DNA of 64,000 nucleotides from Ovis canadensis (lineage: Eukaryota > Chordata > Mammalia > Artiodactyla > Bovidae): contig NC_091255.1 of the NCBI RefSeq assembly GCF_042477335.2, positions 28,498,501 through 28,562,500 of the forward strand. Direction: 5' to 3'. This document shows, one piece after another, positions 57,301 through 64,000 of the stretch. The position numbers were made by a program, and so were the translations under genes. Below the pieces are notes generated by a model, which saw nothing but the letters and a program-made list of their open reading frames with translations, searched no databases and was not told the origin of the DNA. Numbering within the stretch: position 1 is the first letter of the stretch; the number at the start of each line of letters is the position of its first letter.

Positions 57301-60300
57301 AGAGATGCCCAGGTGTCTGCCCTTACCCGTTGGGAGCGCCTAGTTGGGTACCCAGGTAGCCTTTTGGGAAAGGACATAATCACCATCTCAGTGAGAAAAC
57401 CTCTCCCTCCCAAGGCCCTTCTGTGCCCTTGGTCCCCTATTGGAGGGAATGATTGGAGAGTATTATCCCATCTATTAGATAAGCAAACTGAGGTTTGAGG
57501 CACAGTCCATAGCTAGACATGTCAGTGCTGGGATAGAAAACCAGATCTCCTGGTGCCCAGGCCAGGTCCCACTCCATAATGATCCACAGTCCTCTCGCAG
57601 GTGCTGAAGGAGCGTACTCTATGAGCGTGGTCAGTTACAAAAGTGCTGACGCTTGTGCTCCTACTATGTGCCTGGTCCTGAAAACACTGCAAGCGCTAGG
57701 CACAGGCCTTGTCCTTGGAGCTCACCATCTAATGGTGAGCAGGTGGGGGCAGTGACAGACAGAAGCCTAGGTGCTGTGGGAATACAGCCCAGGAGAGCAG
57801 AGACTCCAGAAGGCCCCTGGCAGAGACGACACCTGAACTGAATCTTGCTGAGTTAGAAGTCAGCCAGGCAGAAGATGAAGTAAAGGCATTCAGCAGCAGG
57901 AATATCTTGTACAAAGAGGCAAGAAAGAACATGCTGGGTTTGGGGAAACTCCAGTTCTGTGTGGGTGAAACATAAAGAGCAAAAAAAAAGGAGAACCAGG
58001 GGGCTTCCCTGGTGGTCCAGTGCTTAAGAATCTGCCTTCCAATGTAGGGGGACACAGGTTCCATCCCTGGTCAGGGAACTGAGGCCCCACATGCCGCTGG
58101 GCAGCCTGCCCACCACAACCAGAGGGAAGCCCACACCCTGCAACTAAGGCCAGATGCAACCAAAAAATATTTTTTTTTTAACCACAAAAGAAAAAACATT
58201 AATTGCAAAAGAAAAAATGTAATTATTTTTAAAAAAGGAGTATCAGGATACAAATCTGGAGAAGAAGGCAGGGAGAGATTATAGAGGAATCTAATGTGCC
58301 ACCTTGTTCTTGAGGCCAAGAGTAGTAAGGAGGTTTTATTCTGACTTCCAGACTTTGTCACTAGAGCTCCAAGTTGAAAATCACGTGAGACCTTGCTGGG
58401 GCTCAGTAGGAATTGAGTCTGGGATTGATTATTGATTTCTGCTATGAGTCCAACCTAGGAGTGGTGGTATGAGTGTTACTGTGATATAAATTGTTATTTG
58501 TCCTTCCTACCCAGGCAGGGGGTGGTCACCAAAAGTTTTTTTGCTTGTCTCTCTTTAAAAAAAAAAAAAATTTATTTCTTTTAATTGGAGGTTAGTTGTT
58601 ACTATAACATTGCTTGGGCAGGTGCAGGGAAATTGGGTTGAGGTTGGGGCTGATACAAAGCAGTGTTAGGCAAAGAGATCAGCACAGTGCCAAGCACCAT
58701 AAAGGATTTAAAGATGTGTGAAACGTGATTTTTGCCCTCAAGGAACTCACAGTCCAGCAGGGGAGCTGAGATTTGCCCAAACAAAGAGTTAAACATCAAC
58801 GTGAGTTAAACCAACGCAGGTGGAACAGGGTGCAGACCCCTGTGCTTCTTCCGACAGTGTGGGTGGGGCTCAGGCTGGCAGAGGGTGCCCAGAAGCCGTA
58901 GGAGAGGGAGGGGAGGATTTCCTGAAATGCTATTGGAGGAGAGGAGTGATGAGTCAGGGCCCGAAGGAAGCACAGGGTCCAGGCTTCTGGGGCCTTCTCA
59001 CTCTGAGCAAGGGAAAGCTCAGCACAAGAAAACTCCTGGAAGCATGGAGGGGTCAGTGAGACAGATGGAGCAGGGCCAAGTACAGGGAAACCCCACCCCC
59101 TACCAGCCCCTCTGCTAAATAGGAGCCCTGACAAACCAGTTGTTTGCTCAGTCACTCAGTCATGTCCAACTCTTTGCAACCCCACAGACTGCAGCACGCT
59201 GGGCTTACCTTTCTGTCACCATCTCCCAGAGCTTGCACTCATGTCTACTGAGTCGGTGATGCCATTCAACCATCTTATTCTCTGTCATCCCCTTCTCCTC
59301 CTGCCTTCAGTCTTTCCCAGCATCAGGGTCTTTTCCAATGAGTCAGCTCTTGGCATCAGGTAGCCAAAGTATTGGAGCTTCAGCTTCAGCATCAGTCCTC
59401 ACAATGAATATTTGGGACTGATTTCCTTTAGGACTGACTGGTTTGATCTTGCAGGCCAAGAGACTCTCAAGAGTCTTCTTCAGCACCACAACTAGAAAGC
59501 ATCAATTCTTCGGTGCTCAGCCTTCTTTATGAATAGAGTTTATAAACCAGAGTCTTCTGCTTTTCTTCCAGAACGTTGGGGGCATCAAGGTCTTAGTGTA
59601 GTAACCCTAAGGAGGCCTTTGCATGTCTCAGCCTTTAAGACACAGGCAGGCACTCCTGGGAGTTCCCTGGTGGTCCAGTGGTTGAGACTCGAGCTTTAAC
59701 TGCTGTGGCCCAGGTTCAATCCCTGGTTGGGGAACTAATCCCACAAGCAGTTTGGCTAGGCCAAAACAACAACAATCAAAAAGAAACAAAACCTCAGGCA
59801 CTCGGAGCCCCTTGCTTCCCTGCCTGGTGTGGGGGCCCTCACAAGCTGTCCCCACCCCCACCTGCAGCTTCCGGAAGAACTTTGGCTTGGGGGAACAGAG
59901 CAGGAATCAGGAGCGAGCCGCTTTCGAAGTCATCCGGAGAGAGCACAAGCTGCTGGGCCCCATAAACTTCGCGGAAAAGGCTGTCACCTTCCTCTTTGTC
60001 CTGTTGGTGGTGCTCTGGTTCACTCGGGAGCCAGGCTTTTTCACGGGCTGGGGTAACCTGGCTTTTTCCGATGACACTGGGAAGAGGTGAGCATTGCGGG
60101 GAGGAGGGATACTTCTGGGAGGAGGGAAGGGAGCAGCGCCCCCAACTGAGAACAGGAGGGAGAATGGCACGTCTAGGGAAGGGGTTCCTCTCCAGCCCCC
60201 ATCCCCCTCATGACCCTGAGTAGCCTTGAGCCTCTAAACCTGCCCTCCCTGCCCCACCCACAGCATGACATCCGATGGGACAGTAGCCATCTTAATCGCT

Positions 60301-63300
60301 GTAATTATGTTCATCGTGCCCTCCAAAATCCCAGGGCTGACTCAGAAACCAGGTAAGCACCTGGCCTGGGGCAGGGAAGAGCCTCTGGGCAGACCCTGCC
60401 TTCTGGCACTCTGCCTCCCTCCCACCATACTCGGCCGGAGTAGACAAAGCCCAGAGAAGCTGGGCTGACTTGCCAAGGGCACAGGTTCTCAGGGGCAAAG
60501 CCAAGATGTGGCAGAACTGAGGGTCCCTCTCTCCCATGCATTAAGCTCTGATCAAGACCGCTTGGAGAGTCCCCCGGGGCGGGGAGGGGAGGGAAAGCCT
60601 GTTGGCTCCTGGTGACCCACCTTCTTCTGCTTGGGGAGTAGGAAACCCAGGGAAGCTGAAGGCCCCTCCTGCCCTCCTCACCTGGGATATAGTAAAAAAG
60701 AAAATGCCTTGGAATATCGTGATCCTTCTGGGTGGTGGCTTTGCCCTGGCCAAGGGCAGTGAGGTGAGAGACCCCACCCCCTCCCCAGCCCCGTTGGTGG
60801 GAGACCCTGTGACAGGGAAAGAGGGGCCCTGCTTCTCTCCCACCCCGGGCAGCCCTGACCCCCCACGTGGGAGCCCCCTGGTGGGCAGAGCCTTTGCAGC
60901 AGCTGGAGAGACAGGTAGGAGCCCTAAGGGAGGGAGAGAAAACACAGGCCGCAGGGACCTCTCCCCAGTCGAGTTCTCAAAGCCAAAGAGAAGGCAGGAG
61001 TTTCTGGTGAGCAGGGACTGTACTCAGGACCACCCAGGCCCTTCCCTCACCCCCAGCGGGACAGAGAATACCTCAGCTTTAACACCAGGGAGTAGATAGA
61101 AGGCGTTGGGTTGACGCAGTTTGTTGGCTGAAGCCACCAGGGGGTGCCATGATCATACCCAGCCACGCTCTGGGGACCGGGCCATTATTCTGCAGAGCCT
61201 CCACCCAAGAGGGGAATCATGAACCTGCACCCCTAGGCCTCGGGATTCTGGCTAAGCTCATTCACTGCATAGACAGGAGCTTCCCTGGGTCGGGGATTGG
61301 TTAGTTCAACCATCAAGCACTCATTGACTGTGCCAAGCTCTGTAATGGGTGTTGAGTGCTAAGTGGGTGATGGTGTATAAAATAAAGTCCCAGCTCCCTG
61401 GGATTTACAGTCTGGTATTACAGGAGCTCTTCTGACCCTGTGACTGTCCCTGTCCCCCTGCCAGCCTGTTCCCAGCTTCTACCAGGGCCCTTCCCCTTCT
61501 CCCTCCTTGCCAGGAGCAAAGTCCCTTCTTTCCCAACCTGCCGGGCTGGTGGGGGCAGGGAGAGGGCTAAAGTTGGCCAGGGACCCCCAGAAGAGAGGTC
61601 AGGAAAACAGGAGTCAGTGGGGTCAGAGGTCTTTTCTCCCACCAAGCCCCGCGTTTCCCGAGAAAGCCCTTTGACCCCTTCTCTTTGCTACCCATCTCTT
61701 TCTCCCCACATCCAACTGTCCTTCAAGAGGAAGAAAGGGGGCTTCCCTGGTGGCTCAGTGGTAAAGAACCCACCTGCCAATGCAGGAGACATGGGTTCAA
61801 TCCCTGCTCCGGGAAGATCCCACATGCGTGGAGCAACTAAGCCCGTGTGCCACAACTACTGAGTGTGTGCTCTAGAGCCCAGGAGCCACAGCTGCTGAAG
61901 CCCACGCACCCCAGAGCCCGCGCTCCTCAACAAGAGAAGCTTCTGCAACGAGAAGCCGGCGCATCTCACCTAGAGAGCAGCACCCCTTGCCGCGACTAGA
62001 GAAAAGTCTGAGCAGCAACACAGACCCAGCACAACCAAAATTAACTAATTAATTGATTGATTGATTTTTTAAAAAAGCAGGAGAGGGAGACTTTGGTTTC
62101 AGCTGGGTCTCTTCGTTCCCTCCCAAGCTGCCCTTGACTCTGAAGACTTTAGAGAGGTGTGGGCAAGAGCAGGACCTGCCCCAGAGCCTCAGCCGAGGAC
62201 TCTGGAGCCCCAGGCGGCCCAGCCTCTCACCCACCACCCTCCTCTGCCCGCAGGAATCGGGCCTGTCGAAGTGGCTGGGGGATAAGCTGACCCCACTGGA
62301 GAGTGTGCCGCCTGCTGCCATCGCCTTTATCATCTGCCTCCTGATTGCCATCTTCACTGAGTGCACCAGCAACGTGGCCACCACCACACTCTTCCTGCCC
62401 ATCCTGGCCTCCATGGTGAGCTTGGCCTGGCAGACACACCTCCTCCAGGGAGCCCTGTTGCCCATCCCAGCCAGGGTCAGAGCAACCATCTGCCCCCTCC
62501 CTCCTCTCACTTCTGAGAAAGGACCCCCGAGCCTCCACCCTTCCCTAGGCTCTTCAGTAACCTTGGGCCCCAAGGCCTTCTGGCCCCTGACTCACTCCAT
62601 CCCTGGTGGCGTCACCCCTGGAGTATCCTGCTGGGGCTCACTGGTGGCCCCACCCCACATCCCTGGCCCAGCTCCGGTTCTGGTCGTTCCTGAGGTGACG
62701 GCGTGAAATTGCTTCCCGGAGCGTCCCTAGCCCCTGCTTCCCCAGGCGCGTTCCCGCAGCCTTTGATGACGGCACCCTGAGCCCCTTTGAGATCCGTTTT
62801 ATGAGTCCCTCCCCTTCCCACGCCCCACTGGGCAGGGCCGCACACTTATCCCCTCCAGAGAGGTCAAGGGGCCCTGCCCAGGTCACCCAGTGCCCTCTGG
62901 CAGAAGTGGGGGGCTCATGGCCAGAGTGTGTATTGGGGTGGGGGTTGGCCCTCAGAGAGGGAAGGAGAATTGGGGGGTCAAGCCTTCCCCTCTGGGAGAG
63001 GGGGCTGAGACCAGCTCTGCCCCACGGCCTCCCCCTCCAGTCGCAGGCCATCTGCATCCACCCTCTCTACGTCATGCTCCCCTGCACCCTTGCCAGTTCC
63101 CTGGCCTTCATGCTGCCTGTGGCCACCCCGCCCAACGCCATCGCCTTCTCTTTCGGAGGCCTCAGAGTGACGGACATGGTGAGTGGCAGGGGTCTCAAAT
63201 GCCTTGGCCCGGGCCGCTCTGTCTTTCCACCTTGGTAGGCCACAGAGTAGCTTCAAGCGTCTGAGATCCTTGGAGTTCACGGTGGACCCCGCTGGGGCGG

Positions 63301-63831
63301 GTGATGGGGGCAGGGGAGGGCATGGTCCCCACTTGAGGGTCTCCAGGCCCTGCCAGCCCTAGGCCACTGAGAGGGAGAGGAGGGGTGAGGAATGTAGGGG
63401 CACCAAGAGGCCAGGCACCCACACCCGGGAGATGGACTCAGAGAATGAGACCCAGGGCCCCGGGAGCGCCCCTCCCCCTATCTGCACTGGCAGTAAAGTC
63501 AGTGGTAGGGCATCGCCTTGTGCTGCAGGTTAGACTCAAAGGGGGACTTCCCAGGGAGAGTTCTGCTAATGAGAGAGCGCCAAGCACATGTGAATACCTA
63601 AGGGATAGGTGCTGGCCCAGCTCAGCACCCACACATTCAGATTGGCTTTCCTCACCCCAGGCCCGAGCCGGATTCATGCTCAACGTCATCGGGGTTCTCG
63701 TCATCACGCTGGCCATCAACAGCTGGAGCATCCCCATGTTCGACCTGAACAACTTCCCCTCCTGGGCCCAGTCCAACACCACAGGCCTCTGCCGGGTCAG
63801 CCAGGCAAATGTCACAACAGCTAGCCCCTAG
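40869..63831 (+). CDS. SLC13A2: SLC13A2 (NaDC1) Na+/dicarboxylate cotransporter, complete coding sequence in 12 exons
   Basis: Coding segments: 40869-40970, 54885-55013, 55740-55876, 55984-56189, 56877-57057, 57159-57281, 59868-60086, 60264-60352, 60642-60763, 62254-62415, 63041-63178, 63661-63831. They sum to 1779 nt, 592 codons plus TAG, the length I recall for human NaDC1. Every intron is GT-AG and phases join without stops. The product is a plasma-membrane symporter that carries succinate, citrate and related dicarboxylates with Na+ across apical membranes of proximal tubule and small intestine. Visible family marks: SNT at residues 140-142, TGTTPN at 238-243, SNV at 475-477, the PVATPPNA signature at 516-523, and two C-terminal sequons (N575, N586). 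K84, R346, D370 and E472 correspond to K84, R349, D373 and E475 studied in rabbit NaDC1, as I recall that work. SLC13A3 and SLC13A5 were considered; N- and C-terminal sequence fit A2 best. Confidence 0.97.
43360..43885 (-). repeat. L1 3' UTR interrupted by a Bov-tA
   Basis: TAGTTGAAGCATATTTGATTT, then after the insert TTACAATATTGTGTTAATTTC and CTTTTTGCATCTGCTAATCCC. Confidence 0.75.
43393..43622 (+). repeat. Bov-tA SINE with a poly-G expansion
   Basis: Normal Bov-tA up to GGCGGGCTAAAGCCC, then G9-T-G8-T-G4-A-G3 (about 43556-43582) instead of the usual spacer, then CAAGAGTTGGACACGAC. Near-TSD ATATTTGATTT / ATAGTTGATTT (43382-43392, 43623-43633). Confidence 0.87.
43885..44625 (-). repeat. L2 interrupted by a Bov-tA
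   Basis: Reverse L2 body (GCTCATGTCACTACCCTGC ... GGCAGGGACTTTGCC) with its 3' end CACATAGTAGGTGCTCAAC. Bov-tA at 44083-44287. Confidence 0.75.
44083..44287 (+). repeat. Bov-tA SINE
   Basis: TGGCTTCCCAGATGGTGC head to GAACGACTAAAGCAACTTAGC. Inside L2. Confidence 0.87.
46060..46195 (-). repeat. BovB 3' fragment with near-perfect TSD
   Basis: GTTGTTGCTCAGTCCCTCGG onward. Flanked by CAAGCTAGAGT (46049-46059) and CAAGTTAGAGT (46196-46206). Confidence 0.85.
46348..46493 (-). repeat. CHR-type SINE
   Basis: (TTG)n-rich tail side, then GGGCCACACTGCTCAGC to GACCACCAGTGAAGTCC. A Bov-tA head remnant lies at 46562-46618. Confidence 0.82.
46991..47198 (+). repeat. Bov-tA SINE with 12-bp TSD
   Basis: Flanked by AGGAAACACAAC at 46979-46990 and 47199-47210. 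Confidence 0.9.
48314..48358. repeat. (CA)22 microsatellite in intron 1
   Basis: Pure AC/CA repeat of 45 nt; likely length-variable between individuals. Confidence 0.97.
48755..49140 (-). repeat. hAT-like DNA transposon relic, copy A
   Basis: TATTTAAAAACATTATTCTAAG and GGTAAGAATTCTCGAATC match the end of an Arthur1/Tip100-like mammalian element as I remember it, read in reverse. Family name is tentative. Confidence 0.5.
49200..49600 (-). repeat. L2 fragment
   Basis: Reverse L2: CTCCAAGGATCTCCCC, AGATAAAAGTCC and CTCTGGAAGCCTTCCTC. Confidence 0.65.
50798..51013 (-). repeat. CHR SINE
   Basis: TATTGCCCTGGGTCTTTGTTG to GGACCATCAGGGAAGTCCC. Confidence 0.88.
51215..51722 (+). repeat. hAT-like DNA transposon relic, copy B, interrupted
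   Basis: Same family as 48755-49140 but in the opposite orientation: AATAAGATCTGGTG, ACTACCACAGTTTCAAG, and CAGCTTCATGGACCC toward the end. Split by a CHR at about 51480-51598. Confidence 0.5.
51480..51598 (+). repeat. CHR-type SINE
   Basis: GGAATTCCCTGGCTGTCCTG head, GGTACGGCCAAAAAAACC end. Confidence 0.83.
52916..53293 (-). repeat. BovB 3' fragment with 12-bp near-TSD
   Basis: Starts TGCTGTTGTTCAGTCGCTC. Flanked by GTGGCTATAACT (52904-52915) and GTGGCTCTAACT (53294-53305). A local tandem copy of AGCATCAAGGTCTTTTC occurs at about 53093-53125. Confidence 0.88.
53866..54104 (-). repeat. CHR SINE
   Basis: CGGCTGCTCTGGGTCTTAG to GGACCACCAGGGAAGAC. Confidence 0.86.
54590..54713 (-). repeat. 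CHR-type SINE
   Basis: T-rich tail, GGCCACACTGCATGGCATG, ending GGCTGCCAGGGAGGTCCC. Ends 170 nt before SLC13A2 exon 2. Confidence 0.85.
54885..55013 (+). CDS. SLC13A2: SLC13A2 coding exon 2 (residues 35-77)
   Basis: Acceptor ctgcag at 54879-54884; donor gtaagc after 55013; phase 0 to 0, 43 codons. It carries two hydrophobic segments around the motif [11 protein letters not shown] (residues 49-59), typical of SLC13 carriers. The exon ends at N74-A75-S76, an N-glycosylation sequon; human NaDC1 has Asp at the first position as I recall it. This exon is 13.9 kb from exon 1. Confidence 0.96.
55014..55739 (+). other. SLC13A2: SLC13A2 intron 2
   Basis: Contains a MER5A copy (55321-55500). The rest shows no repeat and no coding signal. 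Confidence 0.85.
55321..55500 (+). repeat. MER5A (hAT/Charlie MITE)
   Basis: GGTGGTTCTGAAACTTGAGC, CACCACCCCAGAGTTTCTG and GATGCTGACCCAGGG, the ordered MER5A features, close to full length. Confidence 0.85.
55740..55876 (+). CDS. SLC13A2: SLC13A2 coding exon 3 (residues 78-122 plus two bases)
   Basis: Acceptor ctccag at 55734-55739; donor gtgagt at 55877. The 137-nt exon leaves two bases (CT) that join G of exon 4 to make Leu123, where human has Pro as I recall. It contains EYLKD with K84, a residue reported to affect substrate binding in rabbit NaDC1, then a glycine-rich helix and the basic turn [12 protein letters not shown], which is strongly conserved in vertebrate NaDC/NaCT proteins. 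Confidence 0.96.
55984..56189 (+). CDS. SLC13A2: SLC13A2 coding exon 4 (residues 123-191 plus one base)
   Basis: Acceptor at 55981-55983 (tag); donor gtgagg at 56190. It encodes [15 protein letters not shown] and then ISNTAT, holding the first SNT motif (residues 140-142), which forms the tip of the first re-entrant hairpin and the Na1/substrate site in the DASS family. The rest (about residues 155-191) is a charged cytoplasmic linker rich in Glu, Gln and Lys, the most variable part of NaDC1 between species. Confidence 0.96.
56270..56398 (-). repeat. CHR-type SINE in intron 4
   Basis: TTTGGCCACACCGCCACGGC to GGACCATCAGGGAAACCC, 80 nt after exon 4. Confidence 0.86.
56877..57057 (+). CDS. SLC13A2: SLC13A2 coding exon 5 (residues 192-251 plus two bases)
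   Basis: Acceptor tcccag at 56871-56876; donor gtgagt at 57058. The first codon (Asp192) is split with exon 4. The start continues the hydrophilic linker; the second half is the conserved block [20 protein letters not shown] (residues 224-243), part of the first sodium and substrate site. A nearer candidate acceptor ending at 56859 would shift the frame, so 56877 is chosen. Confidence 0.96.
57159..57281 (+). CDS. SLC13A2: SLC13A2 coding exon 6 (residues 252-292 plus two bases)
   Basis: Acceptor ttcag at 57154-57158; donor gtaagt at 57282. Ser252 is split with exon 5. The exon encodes [19 protein letters not shown] followed by a leucine-rich helix ending WLQILFLGF. The final split codon with exon 7 reads Asp293, where human has Asn as I recall it. 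The intron before it is only 101 nt. Confidence 0.96.
58000..58185 (+). repeat. CHR SINE in intron 6
   Basis: GGGCTTCCCTGGTGGTCCAG head, body, and CAACCAAAAAATATTTTT end, inside L2-like DNA. Confidence 0.88.
59140..59537 (-). repeat. BovB 3' fragment in intron 6
   Basis: TTGTTTGCTCAGTCACTCAG through CATCAATTCTTCGGTGCTC. Possible short TSD AAACCAG on both sides. Confidence 0.87.
59660..59790 (+). repeat. CHR-type SINE close to exon 7
   Basis: GAGTTCCCTGGTGGTCCAGTGG head, then GGTTCAATCCCTGG and AACAACAACAATC tail; about 80 nt upstream of the exon 7 acceptor. Confidence 0.87.
59868..60086 (+). CDS. SLC13A2: SLC13A2 coding exon 7 (residues 293-365 plus two bases)
   Basis: Acceptor ctgcag at 59862-59867; donor gtgagc at 60087. 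Encodes FRKNFGLGE, a charged loop, then the helix [21 protein letters not shown] (residues 331-351), which includes R346, the position equivalent to rabbit R349. A CHR SINE ends only about 80 nt upstream of the acceptor, yet a clean pyrimidine tract separates them. Confidence 0.96.
60264..60352 (+). CDS. SLC13A2: SLC13A2 coding exon 8 (residues 366-395 plus one base)
   Basis: Acceptor ccacag at 60258-60263; donor gtaagc at 60353. This is the shortest exon (89 nt). It encodes [10 protein letters not shown] and a hydrophobic helix ending in [16 protein letters not shown]370 within SDGT is the counterpart of rabbit D373, implicated in cation interaction. Split codons on both sides (Ser366, Gly396) restore the expected residues. 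Confidence 0.95.
60642..60763 (+). CDS. SLC13A2: SLC13A2 coding exon 9 (residues 396-436)
   Basis: Acceptor ggagtag at 60635-60641, a weak pyrimidine context; donor gtgaga at 60764. It encodes [15 protein letters not shown], then [20 protein letters not shown] (residues 417-436), the Trp-Asn / Gly-Gly-Gly region before the second hairpin that is near-invariant in the family. It ends in phase 0. Readthrough into intron 9 stays open for about 110 codons but has no support as coding. Confidence 0.95.
60764..62253 (+). other. SLC13A2: SLC13A2 intron 9
   Basis: Unique GC-rich sequence from 60764 to about 61735, then a full-length CHR SINE to 62070. No conserved reading frame recognised; a run open from exon 9 to 61099 is intronic readthrough. 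Confidence 0.8.
61738..62070 (+). repeat. Full-length CHR SINE close to exon 10
   Basis: GGGGCTTCCCTGGTGGCTCAG head, complete body, (TTGA)n-type tail. The longest CHR copy in the window. Confidence 0.92.
62254..62415 (+). CDS. SLC13A2: SLC13A2 coding exon 10 (residues 437-490)
   Basis: Acceptor cccgcag at 62247-62253; donor gtgagc at 62416; 54 codons, phase 0 to 0. It encodes [16 protein letters not shown], a helix, and [17 protein letters not shown], which holds E472 (rabbit E475 equivalent) and the second SNT-type motif, SNV at 475-477. The exon follows a full-length CHR SINE that ends about 190 nt upstream. Confidence 0.96.
62416..63040 (+). other. SLC13A2: SLC13A2 intron 10
   Basis: GC-rich unique DNA with no recognised repeat. 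Long open frames on both strands reflect base composition rather than coding. Confidence 0.8.
63041..63178 (+). CDS. SLC13A2: SLC13A2 coding exon 11 (residues 491-536)
   Basis: Acceptor ctccag at 63035-63040; donor gtgagt at 63179; 46 codons. It contains the sodium:sulfate/dicarboxylate symporter signature, S510 through G529 with PVATPPNA at 516-523, which builds the second sodium site. A second AG six bases downstream could delete the first two codons; the chosen acceptor keeps the Gln-Ala-Ile block aligned with human. Confidence 0.96.
63179..63660 (+). other. SLC13A2: SLC13A2 intron 11
   Basis: Unique sequence, no recognised repeat, ends in a pyrimidine-rich acceptor tract. Confidence 0.8.
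63661..63831 (+). CDS. SLC13A2: SLC13A2 coding exon 12 and stop (residues 537-592)
   Basis: Acceptor accccag at 63654-63660; TAG stop at 63829-63831. It encodes [20 protein letters not shown], the last helix, and an extracellular tail with two sequons, N575-T-T and N586-V-T; the C-terminal Asn is glycosylated in studied NaDC1 proteins. The tail ends TTASP, close to the TTPSP ending I recall for human, which helps separate it from SLC13A3 and SLC13A5. Confidence 0.97.
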   Translation, partial: ARAGFMLNVIGVLVITLAINSWSIPMFDLNNFPSWAQSNTTGLCRVSQANVTTASP

Positions 63832-64000
63832 TCCACGGGATAATCTGGCCCAAGCCAGAAAGACCCACCTCGTTCCTACTCCTGTGAGCTGAGAGGGGAC
63901 ACCAGGCTCCAAGCCAAACTTTGAAAGGCACATGTGTATCTAACCTCATGTGTGTCTGCAAGGAAGAGGTATGTGAGCTCAGTCCTGTGTGTCTGAGGAA
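63832..64000 (+). other. SLC13A2: SLC13A2 3' UTR, cut by the window edge
   Basis: The 169 nt after the stop contain no AATAAA or close variant, so the transcript must continue beyond the window. No repeat is seen here. Confidence 0.75.

Larger units (their letters stand above)
57282..59867 (+). other. SLC13A2: SLC13A2 intron 6
   Basis: The second-largest intron (2.6 kb). Left part: MIR (57455-57580) and L2-like DNA (57630-57990, continuing after the CHR SINE at 58000-58185 toward 58360). Right part: a short L1 3' end (58570-58615), a BovB fragment (59140-59537) and a CHR SINE (59660-59790). Between 58640 and 59130 I see only unique sequence. Confidence 0.8.

Noticed and set aside
60602-61099. 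165-codon frame around SLC13A2 exon 9
   Set aside because: Only 60642-60763 is exonic; the rest is readthrough of introns 8 and 9.
62049-62573. 174-codon open frame (-) over exon 10
   Set aside because: Antisense of a GC-rich coding exon and flanking intron.

Overview
The window is ruminant (bovid) nuclear DNA. The evidence is the density of Pecora-type retroposons: tRNA-Glu-derived CHR and Bov-tA SINEs, BOV-A2 dimers and BovB (RTE) LINE pieces, many with readable target-site duplications (TSDs). Older mammalian repeats lie beneath them (L1, L2, MIR, HAL1, MER5A, Tigger, another hAT-like element). Species cannot be settled; cattle, a close relative, sheep or goat all fit. Repeat names were assigned by recognition, not by a search.

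One functional protein-coding gene is present: SLC13A2 (NaDC1), the sodium-coupled dicarboxylate/citrate transporter of kidney proximal tubule and intestine. It lies on the + strand at the right end. Twelve coding exons (40869-63831), all with GT-AG introns and compatible phases, give 592 codons plus a stop. Intron 1 is 13.9 kb; exons 2-12 sit within 9 kb. A compact promoter precedes the ATG: a TATA box (40774-40780) with a 13-bp HNF1-like palindrome (40748-40760) just upstream. The 3' UTR runs off the right edge without a poly(A) signal in view.

Positions 1-40.2 kb look intergenic. They hold a decayed RPL10 processed pseudogene (about 216-715, minus), an ERV LTR fragment, an old reverse-orientation L1 at about 10.2-15.6 kb filled with later insertions (including a BovB copy with an inverted 5' part), a pair of related LTR-like repeats (18.3-19.6 and 31.7-32.2 kb), two pogo-type relics (Tigger1 with its middle deleted at 19.6-20.1 kb; a CENP-B-like Tigger relic at about 20.6-21.5 kb), a HAL1 tract (25.7-27.2 kb) and BovB fragments at 33 and 36.6-37.2 kb. 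Repeat-poor islands (7.6-9.2, 28.9-29.4, 30.5-31.5, 35.3-36.6, 38.1-39.2 kb and parts of intron 1) are the best places to look for regulatory DNA.

I found no undescribed biological system, CRISPR array, operon or functional RNA gene. The points most worth checking are the promoter arrangement, the inverted BovB insertion, the nested SINE insertions with exact duplications, and a short EGF-like reading frame at 6.7-6.9 kb.
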